64,000 bases of DNA from Hypericum androsaemum (Eukaryota; Streptophyta; Magnoliopsida; Malpighiales; Hypericaceae): positions 19,537,570 to 19,601,569 of the forward strand of contig OZ023186.1 of the NCBI GenBank assembly GCA_963995505.1, given 5' to 3'. This document shows, in pieces, positions 24,369 to 36,595 of the stretch. The notes under the pieces are model-generated. The model made no database searches, was not told the origin of the DNA, and worked only from the letters and a program-made list of their open reading frames with translations. A program made the translations under genes and the position numbers. The first letter of the stretch is position 1. Each line of letters starts with the position of its first letter.

Positions 24369-25663
24369 TCAGTAGTCACTTTCGGGATCTTCGATTCCAT
24401 CGAAGAACGGGTCAGCGAGGAGGTCGGAGGCTGAGGGACGGGCACGGGGCTGAGCCAGGCACTTCTCTATGAAGTCCCTGACCTCAGGATCCTTGACTTT
24501 GCTGAGCGCCAGGGGCCTCACTCCGGCCGAAACCTTCTTGTATATCTTGGCAACGCTGTCACACTCGCTGTAGGGGATCTCCCGGGTCACCATCTCCAGC
24601 ACGCACATCCCGAACGAGTAGATGTCGATCATCTCCGTGTAGTTCTCCTCGTAGAGCTCCGGCGCCATGAACTCCGGCGTCCCAAGGATCGAATGCGCCG
24701 AGTGGTTCTTCCCCACGCTCGCGGCCAGGCCTAGATCACCAATCTTCACCTGCACATAAGTGCAGTTGTGTCTTTGTCACAATTACTGTCTGATTCATAC
24801 ATATGACTGTAATAACATTAACAGACAATAAAAACCGCATTTGTGCGAGTTGATTCAAGAGGTAAGAGACCGACAAAATTAAGTACTAAAATCAATCAAT
24901 TACCTGTCCGGTGTTGCCATTGACGAAGATATTGCTGCAATTGAGGTCCCTATGAATAACACAGGGCTCATGGTTATGCAAGTACTCCAGGCCCTTGAGA
25001 ATCTGCTTGGACCACTTCTTGAGGGCCTTGACCGACACGTGTCGGTGCTTCTTCCGGTACTCCCTGAGGTTGCCGGAGGTGCAGACCTCGGTGATGAAGT
25101 TGAGGGTAGATCGATCGTGGTCACGCCACACGTGGTGGAAGGCGATGATGCTCCGGTTCTTGAGCGACCGGAGCAGCCTCACCTCGGAGAAAAGGCGGTC
25201 CACCATTGCCGGATCATTGGTGAAGTTGCGGAGCTTGACCTGGTTCCACGCAACCTCAATGCCCTCCTCCTGGTCGAAGGCCCGGTACACGTGCTTCACG
25301 GCGCCGGAGCCCAACAGCTCCGAGTAGCGGCCGTACCGCCCCGTCGGGTCCACCTCCACGAACGCCTCCTCATCAGGGTCGTCGTCGTGGACCGCTCCTG
25401 GCATCTGTACGTAACACAAAATACGTAACCAACCCGTCATACTCGACTCGAATCTGTATCGTCTGACTCGTTCACGAAATAACATTCTAGGGTCCTTTCT
25501 ATTACAAAACCCTAGTAATAAAAATAGCGGAATTTTCATGGAAATTAACAACGACAAAATTAATTCTCACCCCTTTCCGTTGAAAATAAATTTAAAAAAC
25601 TAATCTTTTCAAAGGGAGTTGAATATGGAGAGGATTAAGAACACGGGTTATGGTTTTTACCAT
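24369..25663 (-). CDS. WNK11: WNK11-type serine/threonine kinase
   Basis: Coding exons are 24904-25404 and 24369-24749, plus a probable single ATG codon at 25661-25663 in the leader exon, giving 293 or 294 aa. The N-terminus [20 protein letters not shown] and the whole kinase domain match plant WNK11 in order and length. The WNK signature is visible: the usual ATP-binding Lys of VAIK is Asn (EVAWNQV), and a Lys sits in the Gly-rich loop (GSGAVK). The catalytic loop is [11 protein letters not shown] is DLG, and APE is intact (TPEFMAPE). The protein ends soon after the kinase domain, without the long regulatory tail of larger WNKs. Splicing of ...CATCATG|GTAAAA (donor at 25660) to TACAG|ATGCCAGG would give ATG-ATG-CCA, so the intron falls immediately after the first start codon. 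The substrate is unknown; animal WNKs act on ion-transport regulators. Confidence 0.9.
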
Positions 25664-26757
25664 GATGAGAGACCGGAGAGAGAAAAAAGATCGGCCGGTG
25701 GGTGATCTCTTGACGAGAAGCGACTAGAGTAAAAGCAAGAACTTAATTATAAGTTGACCAAAAGCGCAGAGAGAGAGTTTTGGAGGAAAAAGGTGTGTAT
25801 TTATTTAGGGTTGGTTGGTGGCGTGAGAAAAAGGAAGCTGAATTAAAATCCTGTTGTTATCTTTTTTAATTGTTGTTAGAGACGGGCTCCACTTCTGACT
25901 CCAAGTTTATTGGGTGATTAAATCCTAATCTGAATTGGTTGAAATCACTTTATATTCGAACACGAACACACTATAACTCTACAAGTCAACCATTTTAGAT
26001 TTGTAGTGATAGAATCGTAGAATGACATTTTTTAATAATTGGGCTCGAGTTAATTCTTAGGATTCTTAAGATTATCACACTTGTTGTAGCTTTAAATTTT
26101 TAGTGACACTCGACGTATTCTCGGTAAGAAGATATCGTTATTTTTTTAATAAAATTCCTCAATAATTGGGACCAAAGTTGGGTGCCTCTACCCAAAGGGA
26201 AAAAAATAATTTTATTTTTTTAAAATTAGAGTAACTCTCATCTTAGTGTTATTGCTGTCTTAACTCGGATAATTAATGAAGTTATAACGAGATTAATTTT
26301 GGCAATTCAATTTTCGGAGCAATTTTAGGGATACTGGTTATCGTGTAAAATAGGAAGTATATTTTAGTTTTTTTACGGAAAGAATATCGCTCTTGCCATG
26401 TATATATTTTATTTGAGAACTTGCCGTGTATGTAGATTTGATTATTTCTATTTGTTCAAAAAAAATTGATTATTTCAATTTTTAAAATATTTTGATACAG
26501 ATTATTAGAGCCTCGGTATTCAAGTATGGCTCAAAAATTACCTGATCTTCAATGTGAAACAAACTCTCTTTTTTTCCTTTTCCGAACCAAAAAGAAAAAA
26601 ATAACTTTTTCTCTTACTAATATTAATAGATTAGGCCAATTTAATCCCGTGATGGATGGGGTTTGGAAGGCAATAAATATAATAGGATAATTAGAAACAA
26701 TCAAATGCAAGCGAAAGCTATAAAAAAAATAAAGTCACTGCACCAATTTAACACATA
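25664..26757. other. WNK leader/promoter and intergenic DNA
   Basis: A 5' leader of about 100 bp, containing CTCTCTCC runs on the minus strand, lies next to 25664. A TATA-like TAAATAAATA on the minus strand is at about 25797-25806. Beyond about 25850 the sequence is AT-rich with no gene. Confidence 0.4.
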
Positions 26758-26866
26758 CAGTAAAACCTCTGTAAAGTGATCCTCTCTAAAATGATAACCT
26801 CTCTAAATTGATAAAAAGTTCTGGTCCCGAGTCGGGACCAGTGTTAAAATTTAGAGATAATTACAT
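26758..26866. mobile_element. Truncated hAT (Tip100-like) transposon end
   Basis: CAGTAAAACCTCTGTAAAGTGATC followed by repeated CTCTCTAAA(A/T)TGATAA and a GGTCCCGAGTCGGGACC mini-palindrome resembles the conserved terminus CAGTAAAACCTCTATAAATTAATA of plant Tip100-type hAT elements, which I recall from many genomes. No matching right end was found, so this is a fragment. Confidence 0.4.
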
Positions 26867-28849
26867 ACAGAACCCCAGAGTATATTCAAATAGACTCTGA
26901 GGACCTGTAGTTTCTCTACTAATTGCTGAGCCCTTGTAATTTGGTTATTATTATACTTTCGGTCCCTGGCTCAAGTAAATGATGCGAATATCGAAATCCG
27001 ATTTTCTTTAAGGCTACAGCATCTTATCCTCTAATGATGACTTGCCGGAGATTATTTAGGAAAGAATTCAGGAATTATTTTTTTACAAGTGGAGATTATT
27101 TAGAAAAGAATTCAGAAATTGTTTTTTATAAGTAGATGTATGTGTTACTCTCCCGGAAAAAATTACACAGCGTGCTTGTAGCAACAATACCATGTGTTCC
27201 TCAAAAATACCATGCGCCTAACGAGAATCCAAGGAATCTTACCCTCGACAGAATTAGGATGGTAATAGCTAGCTAGGGTAGGGTAGAGTATTAGTAGAAC
27301 TTAATTTATATCCTAATTTTTGGAGTTGGACGTATATTTTATTTTCGATGTTACAAATTTTTTATTGTTAGATCCATATTCTATCTTCCGGGAGACACAG
27401 GGTCAACAGATTTGCAGGGTCCGACCCTTTAACATTCAATCTTTTTTATAATTACTTTACAAGATACTTTTATTATTTCAATATAATTCAAAAAAAATAA
27501 AGTCTATGTAATAAAATGATAATCTCAAGTTAAAGTTGAGAGTAAACTATAAACCAATTGGTTCAAATGGATAATTGTTGACTAAAATATAAAATAAAAT
27601 ATATACGACTACCTCGTCAATCAAAAACTAAAATTTATAAGTGTTCTTGTATAATATAAAATTTCAACTTCAAAATAATTTATTTCTAAATTTTCAAGCG
27701 ACTTCTGAACAAGTCTTCTCGATCATCTTTTTGCTTTTGTAATCTCACTCTTCTCAATAGTTTTTGCATCTAACCAAAAAATTTAATTACTTAATTAGTC
27801 ATATAATATTTAATATTTTAATTGAAAAAATTATATAATATTTGATATTTTAATTTAAAAAATTTTAATTACTTAATTACCCAAGACCCGTAGACCCTAA
27901 GATCCACGGGGTAGGGTAAGGATCTGATCCACTGAGTCTGAGTTTTTTTGCCATCTCTAAACATAATTAAGATAAAATAGACGTTACGCAATATTAGGCC
28001 TGTTTTGTTAGAATTATGGTGATTATAGTTTTTGTATTCAATTCAAAATTTTCACTAATTTATAATTAGCAATGTTATAATTCAATACGTTTCTTCAACG
28101 AAATCTATTGGAAGGAAATTCGCATGAGTTTTTACTTCACTAACGTATGAAATGCTAGTAATAAATTTTTTATACTTGTAATCAATTTCATCACTCTTGT
28201 GACTAATAATGTAGGATATTTTTGTCCAAAAGATTATTCAAATCGTGAGTTGTCAATTTGAAAAATGGTTCAATTGTGATACTTCTTGGATTGGAGCTCC
28301 AGCTCCATTTCGGATAGCAACAATTTTTTTGAAAGGTAATTTTTTACCCAATAAATACACGTGCTACAGTTTGAACCCTAGACTTCCTTGAATATTTATA
28401 CACCATTAGATTTTGGCAAGATAATAACAATTGTTGGAAATTGAAAGCCTTCTGATTATTTGAGATAAGAGAGTTTTGATTTCAGCTAGCTCCTCCCTAA
28501 AATTAAAGCTCTTCAACTCACAAGTTCATAAAGTCTAGCTATTTCCTGTGATAACCACAGTAGAAATAGATTGTAGACTATATCTTTCTGACTGATCCAC
28601 ATCGACGTGTGTTTTGGCAAATCAAAACACTACTGATGGAAATAATTGAAGATTTAAAACTTAAATAGAATGCAAAAGTAAGTAGTAAACTGAATTTGTA
28701 AGAATTGTAGACTGAGTAATCGTCCTAGGAATTGTACAAACATCTATCCTTCAAGTTTGATGCTCTATTGTATGATGGTTTCTCTATCTAATATAAGCAC
28801 ATATGGCTTTTAACCGCAAAAAAAAACTCTAAAAAACTAGACAAACCTC
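26867..28849. other. AT-rich intergenic DNA without a gene
   Basis: A segment about 90 bp after the hAT-like end (about 26870-26960) has 'gaggacctgtagtttctc' and 'cggtccctggctc' wording reminiscent of fold-back family B arms, but no partner arm was found. Nothing else is supported. Confidence 0.4.
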
Positions 28850-30442
28850 TGTTGCAGTGGAAAGCTAGCGAGAATGCGAGAACGATCTCAAAATGGATCC
28901 GAAGTCTATTGGGTTTTATAAACACGAACCCTAGGTTCGCAGCAGAAGTTAAAATTTTCATCAACACCGAATCTGATCATTGATGTATAACATAAAATTA
29001 AGATAACAATATAGTTAGAGAATTCTTACAGTACATTGTAGATCGAATCCTCAACTATGGTATCCACGTAGTCCTCGTCAACGAACTCTTGACAGTTGAT
29101 ATCTTCGAGAATTCGCTAGGAGAATTCTTTGCCAAAGATTGCTAGAGAAATATTGTATGTCTAGGTCAAATTAAGTCGTTCCCTTAAGCCTAGGTAGTAC
29201 CTTTATTTATATAGAAAACTAATGGCCAAAGCAACTCCTAATGTAGGAGTTCTTCCTGCATGGGCACCAAGGCAATATGCCCTTGGTTGCTCAAATAATT
29301 AATTTGGGCCTAGAAGCCCATTTAATTATTTACTTGATCCAATCAAATAGTCCAACACTTAATTAGTTTTACTATATATTAATTAAATCTAATTTAATTA
29401 AATAATTATAATTCTATCTAATAGAATTATAATATTTCTCCATAGATTAAATATTCTTGATCAAATTAATATTTAATCTAATCAACTTCAATTCGTAAAC
29501 TAATACTACTTATTGTGTGACCCATAGGCCCTCACATGCTAAGCGATTAGTCGAACTAATGGTTTTACTCGAACCCTAGACAATAGACCAGACAATCTCA
29601 ACATATGAGGTACGTTGCGAGGATACTGCAACTACCGCTCATAGTGGTACGGTCCTTTCATTCGCGAATACTCGATTAAGTCTAGAACATGATTAAGTGT
29701 CTATTCAAATAACTTAATCATATTATCTCATTATACTAATTGATCATATTGTCACTTTTAGACACCATTCCAAAAGTGACGTGCATTGGCCAATGACTAA
29801 CGATCCAATTAGTTATGAGAAGACAAGTATTCTCTCCAAGTCTATTTGAGGAATGAATCATATTCTTGGCTCAACTACCACGCACATGCACTTCGTGATG
29901 TACCCAACACATGTCGTATCTACCCCATCAGGAGTGCAAGCTTTGGTCATGGTCAAAGTCCATCACTCTGTACATGTCGTGCGTATTGACCTCAAGTCGG
30001 AGGACTATTGTACTACTCCACAAATCGATATTCTCGTAGACATGTAAATAGAATACACCAAACAGTTTCTCGGTCGGATATGCCAATACTCTCCAAAGTA
30101 TCTGTGCATCCATCATGAAATACCTAGTATCTCGTAGTTGTGAGAACCACTGCATCCTCTAAGGATATGATGCAGATCGCACACCAATCTCAATCGCATC
30201 ATCGATATTCCATTCTCGATGATCATTGATTGTGGCTCTTTAAGAACTACGTGTATAGTCATCTGAGATCTCATATTCTCAATGACAACACTAGTTCATG
30301 GGAACATAAACATGAATATATGCAAACAATCAAACATTATATTCATTTATGTAATGCCGAACATTATTAATACACATTAATAATATAACTGAATGTCATC
30401 AACTATAATGTTCTTGTATCGATTGTCTCTAGGACATCTATA
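28850..30442 (-). mobile_element. Copia-type LTR (probable solo LTR), minus orientation
   Basis: Read on the minus strand, the left end is ...CCACTGCAACA, a normal LTR 3' end. The 5' end contains CCTAGAGACAATCGATACAAG, close to the CCTAGAGGCAATA opening of many plant copia LTRs of the Angela/Tork type. The length of about 1.6 kb fits. A TATA box (CTATATAAATAAAG, 29202-29215) lies where U3 should end. The extreme 5' TG is degraded and I cannot show a target duplication. No gag-pol sequence flanks it, which suggests a solo LTR. Confidence 0.55.
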
Positions 30443-32032
30443 CTAAAAGAGTAGTCGTCTCAAAAGCGATCAAACAATCTACAAATTTTTGCGAAAAGTA
30501 AACGAAGTAAGCGAATGGGTAGGAAACTAGCTTTAATACGAAAACGAAGAAAGTAAACAAAAGATAAAAACACAAGGAAAAGGTAGAGAGCTTGGATTTT
30601 TTTTATGTTTATTTTAGCCCTCCAACAATTTCTATCACTTGGTCCGACAATTTAAATCACATGATAGTAGTCCGACCAAACTACGGGATATCAAAATTCA
30701 CTTTTTCAAATCTCTGTAGGCCCAATCTTAGTGATGGCTATTCAAATGATGTTTTATATTCATAGAAGGAAGATTATCATCATGTGGTCACCATTCATTA
30801 AGACAGGTTGGGATTTGCTTGTTGCATACATACACTTGCTGCAAGACCTCTAAGCATCATTTCTTTCACGAGCTGGCTTCCGACCAAGGCAAGATTTTCG
30901 CACCAGACAAAGTGCTCTCCTATTTTAAAAAAGGTAAAACGGAAAGGAGCAATTCGAAACCATTCACCATCCAAAAAAGTGCAACTTGTAGCTACCTTTA
31001 GTTACATAACGGATCTCACTCTTTTCTCTTTATGGGTACTCAATTAAAAGAATCAGAAGCATGATTATAGTATTCTTGCGAGTTCCAATCTTTTGGAGCA
31101 AATATTTGTTAGAATTTTTTTCACATTTTAATAGCATATCCGATTCAAATTTGAATTAATCATTTAATTGAATATCAGATATTAGGCAGTAATAAAAAGA
31201 ACTCTTGGGATTTGTTTGGTGGGTGGGAAGGATACAAAAGAAGAGAGAATAATGAAAATCAAATATATTTGAAATTGAATAACAGATAGTCAACTAGGGC
31301 CCATTATGATTTATGAAAAGAGCCATTCGTCGGCCCAAATAATCCTTCAAAAAGTTTAAGGGCCGAAGCCCAAGTCACAAAATAGAATTAACGCTCCCGC
31401 TAGACTCTAGACACAGACTCCGAGTCGAGTCGAGTCGAGGTTAAAAACTAAACCCGGTTTTAATATCAGAACAATTATACGAGAAGGATTCCATTTAATT
31501 TCTCAAAAAAGAAGGATTCCATTTATATAACAGAGAGAAATTTTATTTTATTTTATTTTTGCGGGGAAATTTTTTTATTTTATCTAGGATTCAAAAGTAA
31601 AACTTTGAAATTGCTATCTTCTTTTTAAAAACATCTAACATTGGAAATAGAGTTTTGGATATTGTTATCATTTCCTCACAATTTCTGTTCTAGTTCCCAC
31701 AAATTCTTTATTACTCAAAGATAATTATTTTCTGAACTTGATTTAAAAAATCTATTTCATATAGAATTTTAGTTCAGCATACATTATCCAATTGGTCAAA
31801 TTAGACGTAGTTTTCTTATAGACATTTGGAGTACGAATCGTAGTAGCATCCACAAATTTTCTTATTATTATTCGAGTGTATAGCGAATTTTTTCACGCAA
31901 AATAATCAGCATGTTGACATTGCTTCGGGAATCTTGTGCAAGGAGGTTAGATTAATGCATTATACTCTATGTGTTTTTCTCTAGGAGTGTTCAAAATGTT
32001 TGGCCTTAAGTAAACTTTTTTGGTGATATATG
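30443..32032. other. Intergenic DNA without a gene
   Basis: Mostly AT-rich sequence. The short ORFs near 30808-31047 have no recognisable domain and no splice context. Confidence 0.5.
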
Positions 32033-32244
32033 TGTTGGTGGGAAAAGTGGTACAAGAACGTAAGATTTTTTGAGACGGATTCGGAATGGACGTCCTAAGG
32101 TCGGCCTAACGGAAAGGGTGAAAAAAATTCTACGGTCGACTAAAGCTACGTTACGGAAAGGAAAATGATACAAGTAAAAATAGAGTAGTTGGTTGTGTGT
32201 TTGATGATGATTTGTTCTTGTACCTATACCCTCCTTATATAGAT

Positions 32245-32870
32245 GATGCCAACCTGGCTCATGATGAGAAACTCTAGCCGCCTCAGACGATGCCAACTTG
32301 CCTCCGGCTCATGATGGAAAACTAAAACTGCCTTAGACGATGCCAACTTGGCTCCGGAACATTATGAGAAATCCTAAACCGCCTCTGACGATGCCAACCT
32401 GGCTCCGGTTCATGATGAAAAATTCTAACCGCCTTAGACGATGCCAACTTGGCTCCGGCTCATGATGAGAAATCCTAAACTGCCTCAGACGATGCCAACT
32501 TGGCTCCGGCTCTGGCTCATGATGAGATATCCTAAACTACCTCAGACGATGCCAACCTGGCTCCGGCTCATGATGGAAACTCTAACCGCCTCGGATGATG
32601 CCAACCTGGCTCTGACTCATGATGAGAAACTCAAACCGCCTCGGATGATGCCAATTTGGCTCCAGCTCATGATGAGAAACCTTAAACCGCCTTAGTCATA
32701 TCGATGACGTTGACCAAGCCTTGTCTCATGATGAGAAATCCAAACCACCTTAGTAATCTCGATGATGCCGACCTGACTCTGGCTTATGACGAGGAACCCA
32801 AACTGCCTTATTCGTATCGATACCCATTCTGCCTTAGTCATATCGATGATGCCGACTTGGCTCCGGCATC
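32245..32870. repeat. 50-bp minisatellite, about 12 copies, inside the solo LTR
   Basis: The core GATGCCAACCTGGCTCCGG recurs at 32245, 32289, 32339, 32390, 32440, 32491, 32548, 32597 and 32647, with looser copies at about 32703, 32764 and 32845. Spacing is mostly 49-51 bp. ORFs with a repeating MPTWLRLMMRNP pattern are an artefact of the 51-bp (17-codon) period. Confidence 0.9.
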
Positions 32871-32974
32871 TTCTCGAACGTCTCTGCCAAAATAACGTTG
32901 TCCCCCAAATTGGACCCGAGATGGACTTATCGAACCCAAGCCTAAGCGGGTACTTCAAGGGCATACCCCTCGAA

Positions 32975-33250
32975 GCTCAATGAAGGCAAGCGAGCGGGCC
33001 AACACTTGGCGCGAGCGAGTAACACGGGCAGGCGAGCGAGCACCCCGAGCACCTCAAGCGAGCGAGCACCGTGGGCGATCGAGCAACTACCCCGAGCGAG
33101 CAAGTGAACACCCCGAGCGAGTGAGCGCCGCGGGCGAGCGAACAAGCACCTCGAGCGAGCGAGCACCGCAGGCAAGCGAGCACCCTGGGCGGGCGAGCGA
33201 GCCGAGCGAGCGAGCGAGCACACCTGGGCGAGCAAGCAAGCGAAGTGAAA
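32975..33250. repeat. GAGC-rich degenerate array inside the solo LTR
   Basis: Some 275 bp dominated by GCGAGCGAGCACC-type words, strongly purine-skewed on the plus strand and GC-rich in an otherwise AT-rich neighbourhood. Ser/Ala/Arg-rich ORFs on both strands are artefacts. Confidence 0.9.
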
Positions 33251-33467
33251 GCAGGTTGAGAGCGAGCGAACGATACCGAAAATCCGGCTTAATCCAAAGC
33301 CGATATTTTTCGAGTCCCAACAATGTGATGACGTGTATTTTTGGTATTTGAAAAAAACAAATTTTCTTATGAGCCCACGCTCGTACCGGCAAACCGTAAC
33401 CTACAAAAGGGTAAAAGACTACCTAACCCCCTCGCGGGAGACAAACCCTAACCCCCTCGGCGAAGAC

Positions 33468-35642
33468 ATGACTTCTCCTCCTCCTCCTCCTCCTCCGTCT
33501 TCCTCCTCCTCGGACCCCAAACTCCACAAGGAAAAAGACCAAACTGCCCTCGCCCCGCCAACCCTAAGGACAATAGAAACCGCCCTGAAGCTGGTGGATT
33601 CCAAGAAGGAGAACCTCAAGAAGGCCTACGACCAACTCCGCCTCTCCTTCCCTTCCTCCCGCGTCGTGCCCTTCTCGTGGACCCACCTCGACTCCCACTT
33701 CTCCGCCCTCCACCGCTCCCTCTCCTCCCGCTTCCTCCTCCTCCTCAACAGCTTCGACCCCCAAGAGGACAAAGACCAGACCTTTCCCGATCCCGTTTCG
33801 GATCCCAAGTCTGCCCCGCCTTCCCCCGGAATTCACGAGAATGCCACTCGCCCTAGCCCCGACGCTGCCCTCGAGCAGATGGACGGGAAGGGGCTGCGGA
33901 GGTACGTCCACGAGAACGCGAAAGATCCGAGCTTTATCCGCGACGAGGTGGCGGAGTGCCTTCGCAGGGGGCGGGACCCGGGGGTGCTAGTCCTGGACGC
34001 GGTGGAGGGGTTCGGGTCGCTCCCGGTCATGGAGAAGAGGGCTTGTGTGGTGATTCTGGAGGCACTGGTGAGGGCGAAAGCCACGGTCGGGGTTAACGGG
34101 GAGGTTAGGGAGAGGGCGAGGGTGTTCGGGTTGGAGTGGATGGAGAGTGCTAATTCGAAGTTGGGGGCTTCGACGGAGGCGCTGGCATTGTTGAACCTAG
34201 TGGCGGGGTTTGGGCTGGCCAAGGAGATGGATGCAGTGAAGCTCGTCACATGCTGTGCGGCAGCCAGTAAACACCCTGGTGCCCCTGCATTGGTTAAGGA
34301 GGTCGGGTTGGATGATACTGCTACTGGTAATCAGAAGATTGAAACTGTTTTAAGACCGGTTTATCGGGTTCCTAATGTTGATGTTGCTATTGTTGTGAGA
34401 ATTGGTTTATTACGATGATGGCTGGCATTGAATGTGTTATGGTGGCTTAGATATGCAACTTTGGGTGGAAATTTGTGTGGTTCGATTTGTCCCTGTGTGC
34501 AATTTGATGGAAGGTTTACGCTTTTGCTTTGCGCTGGATGGAATGAGAGGCATGCTTGGTTCTTGAGCGGATTGAAGTTTGTATGGAAGTGTGTATCGAA
34601 CTGTTTTAGACTGGTTTTCAGGTTTTTTTGTGTTTGCGTTGTTACTTAGGGTGGAAGTTTTCACCGTTTCGATTTGTCCGAGTGTTGTTTAATGAAAGGT
34701 TTTCGCTTTTTCTTTGATCTGGATTGAATTAGAGGCGTTCTTAGGTGGATTGGAGTTTCTTGGAAGTGAGTGAGGGTTAGGGAGTTGTTGTGTGCCAGAA
34801 AGTGCTGGTGGTCATTTGTTCTTTCTTTTGTGCTCTTGCCTTAATATTTTAGTTTAATCAGCTTACGTGAGTGCTGGTCTTTTGTGCAGCTAATCTCGTC
34901 CAAAAACTTATAGAGGAAGAAAAACAACTCGTGGCTGTCAAATTTATTTGTGAGCTAGGGCTAGCCGACAAGTTCCGACCAGTTGACATCCTGACGACGT
35001 ACCTGAAGAAACTGAAGAAACACCGGAATAACAGTTGCAAAGAGGGAAAGCTTTCTGTCACCGCGAAGGTAAATTCTTGTGCTTCTGATGTTCAGTGGAG
35101 TTCATAGCGATATGGTACACTAGAGGATGAGTAACTAAAATTATTCCATGCAGAACCATATAAGATCCAAAGAAATAAGTATCCTCGGGTTAGCCATCAA
35201 AATTATTGATGAGTACAAACTTTCATACCCAAAAGCGGATCTTTCTAAGCGTATTGCCAAGCTGGAGAACCAAAAGGATGATGAGCTCCGTGCACCATCC
35301 CCAGACAAGAGTTTCCGGAAGCAAAAGGAACTGGAGAAGAATTCAGAAACACCGTCACAAAATGGGAACAAGCGTCCTCGAACAATTGTATCAACAGGTC
35401 CAGTGCGCAGTTCAAATGCTTGGCGTCCTTCTCCTTCTCCGCAGGTAGCTCGATTTCCTGGAGCTACCCGATATCCCTTGCCAGATAACGTCGCTCGGTA
35501 TGCTGGTCCACCAACTGGGCATTATCAAATGCCCACAGACGCAGCCATGTTTCACCTACATCCTCAGCCACCATATATGCCTCCTCCCTTCGGTGAATTC
35601 CGTCCGCCTTTTCCAAATTATCACCCCTACTATCCTCAGTAG
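33468..35642 (+). CDS. FRIGIDA-like protein
   Basis: Three exons (33468-34326, 34890-35068, 35154-35642) encode 508 aa. The start ATG gives MTSPPPPPPPSSSSSDP; in-frame codons further upstream begin close to or inside the solo LTR and are less likely. The N-terminal region (to about residue 130) is Pro/Ser-rich and then helical. The FRIGIDA domain follows, with LRRYVHENAKDPSFIRDEV, LLNLVAGFGLA and, across the intron, ANLVQKLIEEEKQLVAVKFI and LADKFRPVDILTTYLK. The C-terminus is Pro/Tyr-rich (PPYMPPPFGEFRPPFP). Exon 1 joins exon 2 as ACT G|CT AAT, restoring the family sequence. FRIGIDA family proteins scaffold complexes that raise FLC transcription and delay flowering in Brassicaceae; members outside FRI itself have less defined roles. 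The upstream region is the solo LTR, so transcription may start in it. Confidence 0.9.
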
Positions 35643-36595
35643 ATTTTTGCAACTTGTTGCAGTTCCTAATTCGGGAAAGTATTTTGTAGACTGATCAGTC
35701 TGTAGCTTTTTGTTTTGCCCCTTTCAGATGTATATATAGAAGATGAAAAATGGATTGCAGTGTTTCGTCGAATGAATCCCATAATTTACTTTCTCCAGAG
35801 CCTTTACAAGTGAGATCTTATTGGAACTCAACTTGCTTCAGTCTGTATTCCTTTGGCTGATAGGTTTGCCCTTGAATCCATATGGGTTATGCCGTGAATT
35901 CCATCGTTTTGGACATCTAGCGTGGGTTGGTGACACACCATTCGTGCTTGTCAGGCAACCTTCTGCTTTGCTGTGAAAAGATCTGCATTTTCATAGCCAT
36001 CTAAATCTTAGTTACGCATCCATGTCTGGAATTGTATTTACTTGAGGAGATTTGGGTTCAAACTTTATGAATATAAAAGACGCTATTGAGGTGTTTCTTC
36101 CTTCTTGCAGGTTTTTTCACAGAGTTTTATCACAAGATGGTTTTACTGAGGCCGGCGGCCGTAACCTTTGAAAGAGGGGATTCCTCGCCAAATAGTAGCC
36201 ATCACCGATGATGAGCTTGAGTGATCTTTACTTAGGAGCTTGGATTACGGATAGGATGTTATTTATGATGGAATTGTGTTTTATTTCGTATTTATATATC
36301 AGGGTATATCCCTCCATTCCAAAAAAAAAATGCCATTGGCCGAGCCATCCCCCAAATAGGTCCAACATTGTTGGACCACCCAAATACTATCAGAAATGCG
36401 TATATAGACTCACGCTCACATCGGTACATACATCTTCCTATAAGCATTGGTTATGAGAAGTAGCATTGTGGTTCTTGCTTTGCTTTCGAAACTCTTTCTA
36501 TAGCATTCTGGTCTATATACTCGGTGGAAACTACTCGGTATAAAGATACGGATCAACTAATTTAAGTTCAAGTAAAGTCAGACTATAAAAGAGAC
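35643..36595. other. 3' UTR of the FRIGIDA-like gene and downstream DNA
   Basis: The 3' UTR should occupy the first part. No other gene is seen. Confidence 0.45.

Larger units (their letters stand above)
32033..33322 (-). mobile_element. Solo LTR loaded with minisatellites, next to the FRIGIDA-like gene
   Basis: Minus-strand reading starts TGTTGGGACTCGAAAAATATC (33322) and ends CTTTTCCCACCAACA (32033), giving intact TG...CA ends over 1290 bp. The flanking five bases are ATATG and ATGTG, four of five matching, as for an aged target duplication. A TATA box (TATATAAGG on the minus strand, 32233-32241) lies 200 bp before the 3' end, leaving a normal R-U5. U3 is almost wholly tandem repeats: a 50-bp minisatellite and a GAGC-rich array. 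No polypurine tract, primer site or polyprotein flanks it, so it is a solo LTR. Its U3 edge lies 145 bp upstream of the neighbouring ATG. Confidence 0.75.

Noticed and set aside
25405..25557. N-terminal extension [17 protein letters not shown] of the WNK protein
   Set aside because: It lies in the predicted leader intron and lacks similarity to WNK11 proteins.
32245..32870. CRISPR-like look of regularly spaced repeats
   Set aside because: Units are contiguous and diverged, with no unique spacers, no cas genes and a plant nuclear context.
32441..33392. ORFs with repeating MPTWLRL, LARSP or ERAS patterns
   Set aside because: The 50/51-bp minisatellite and GAGC array keep frames open by chance; the stretch is U3 of a solo LTR.
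33333..33467. Upstream in-frame extension of the FRIGIDA-like protein
   Set aside because: It begins almost at the LTR edge and adds residues without family similarity; the ATG at 33468 gives the usual Pro/Ser-rich start.
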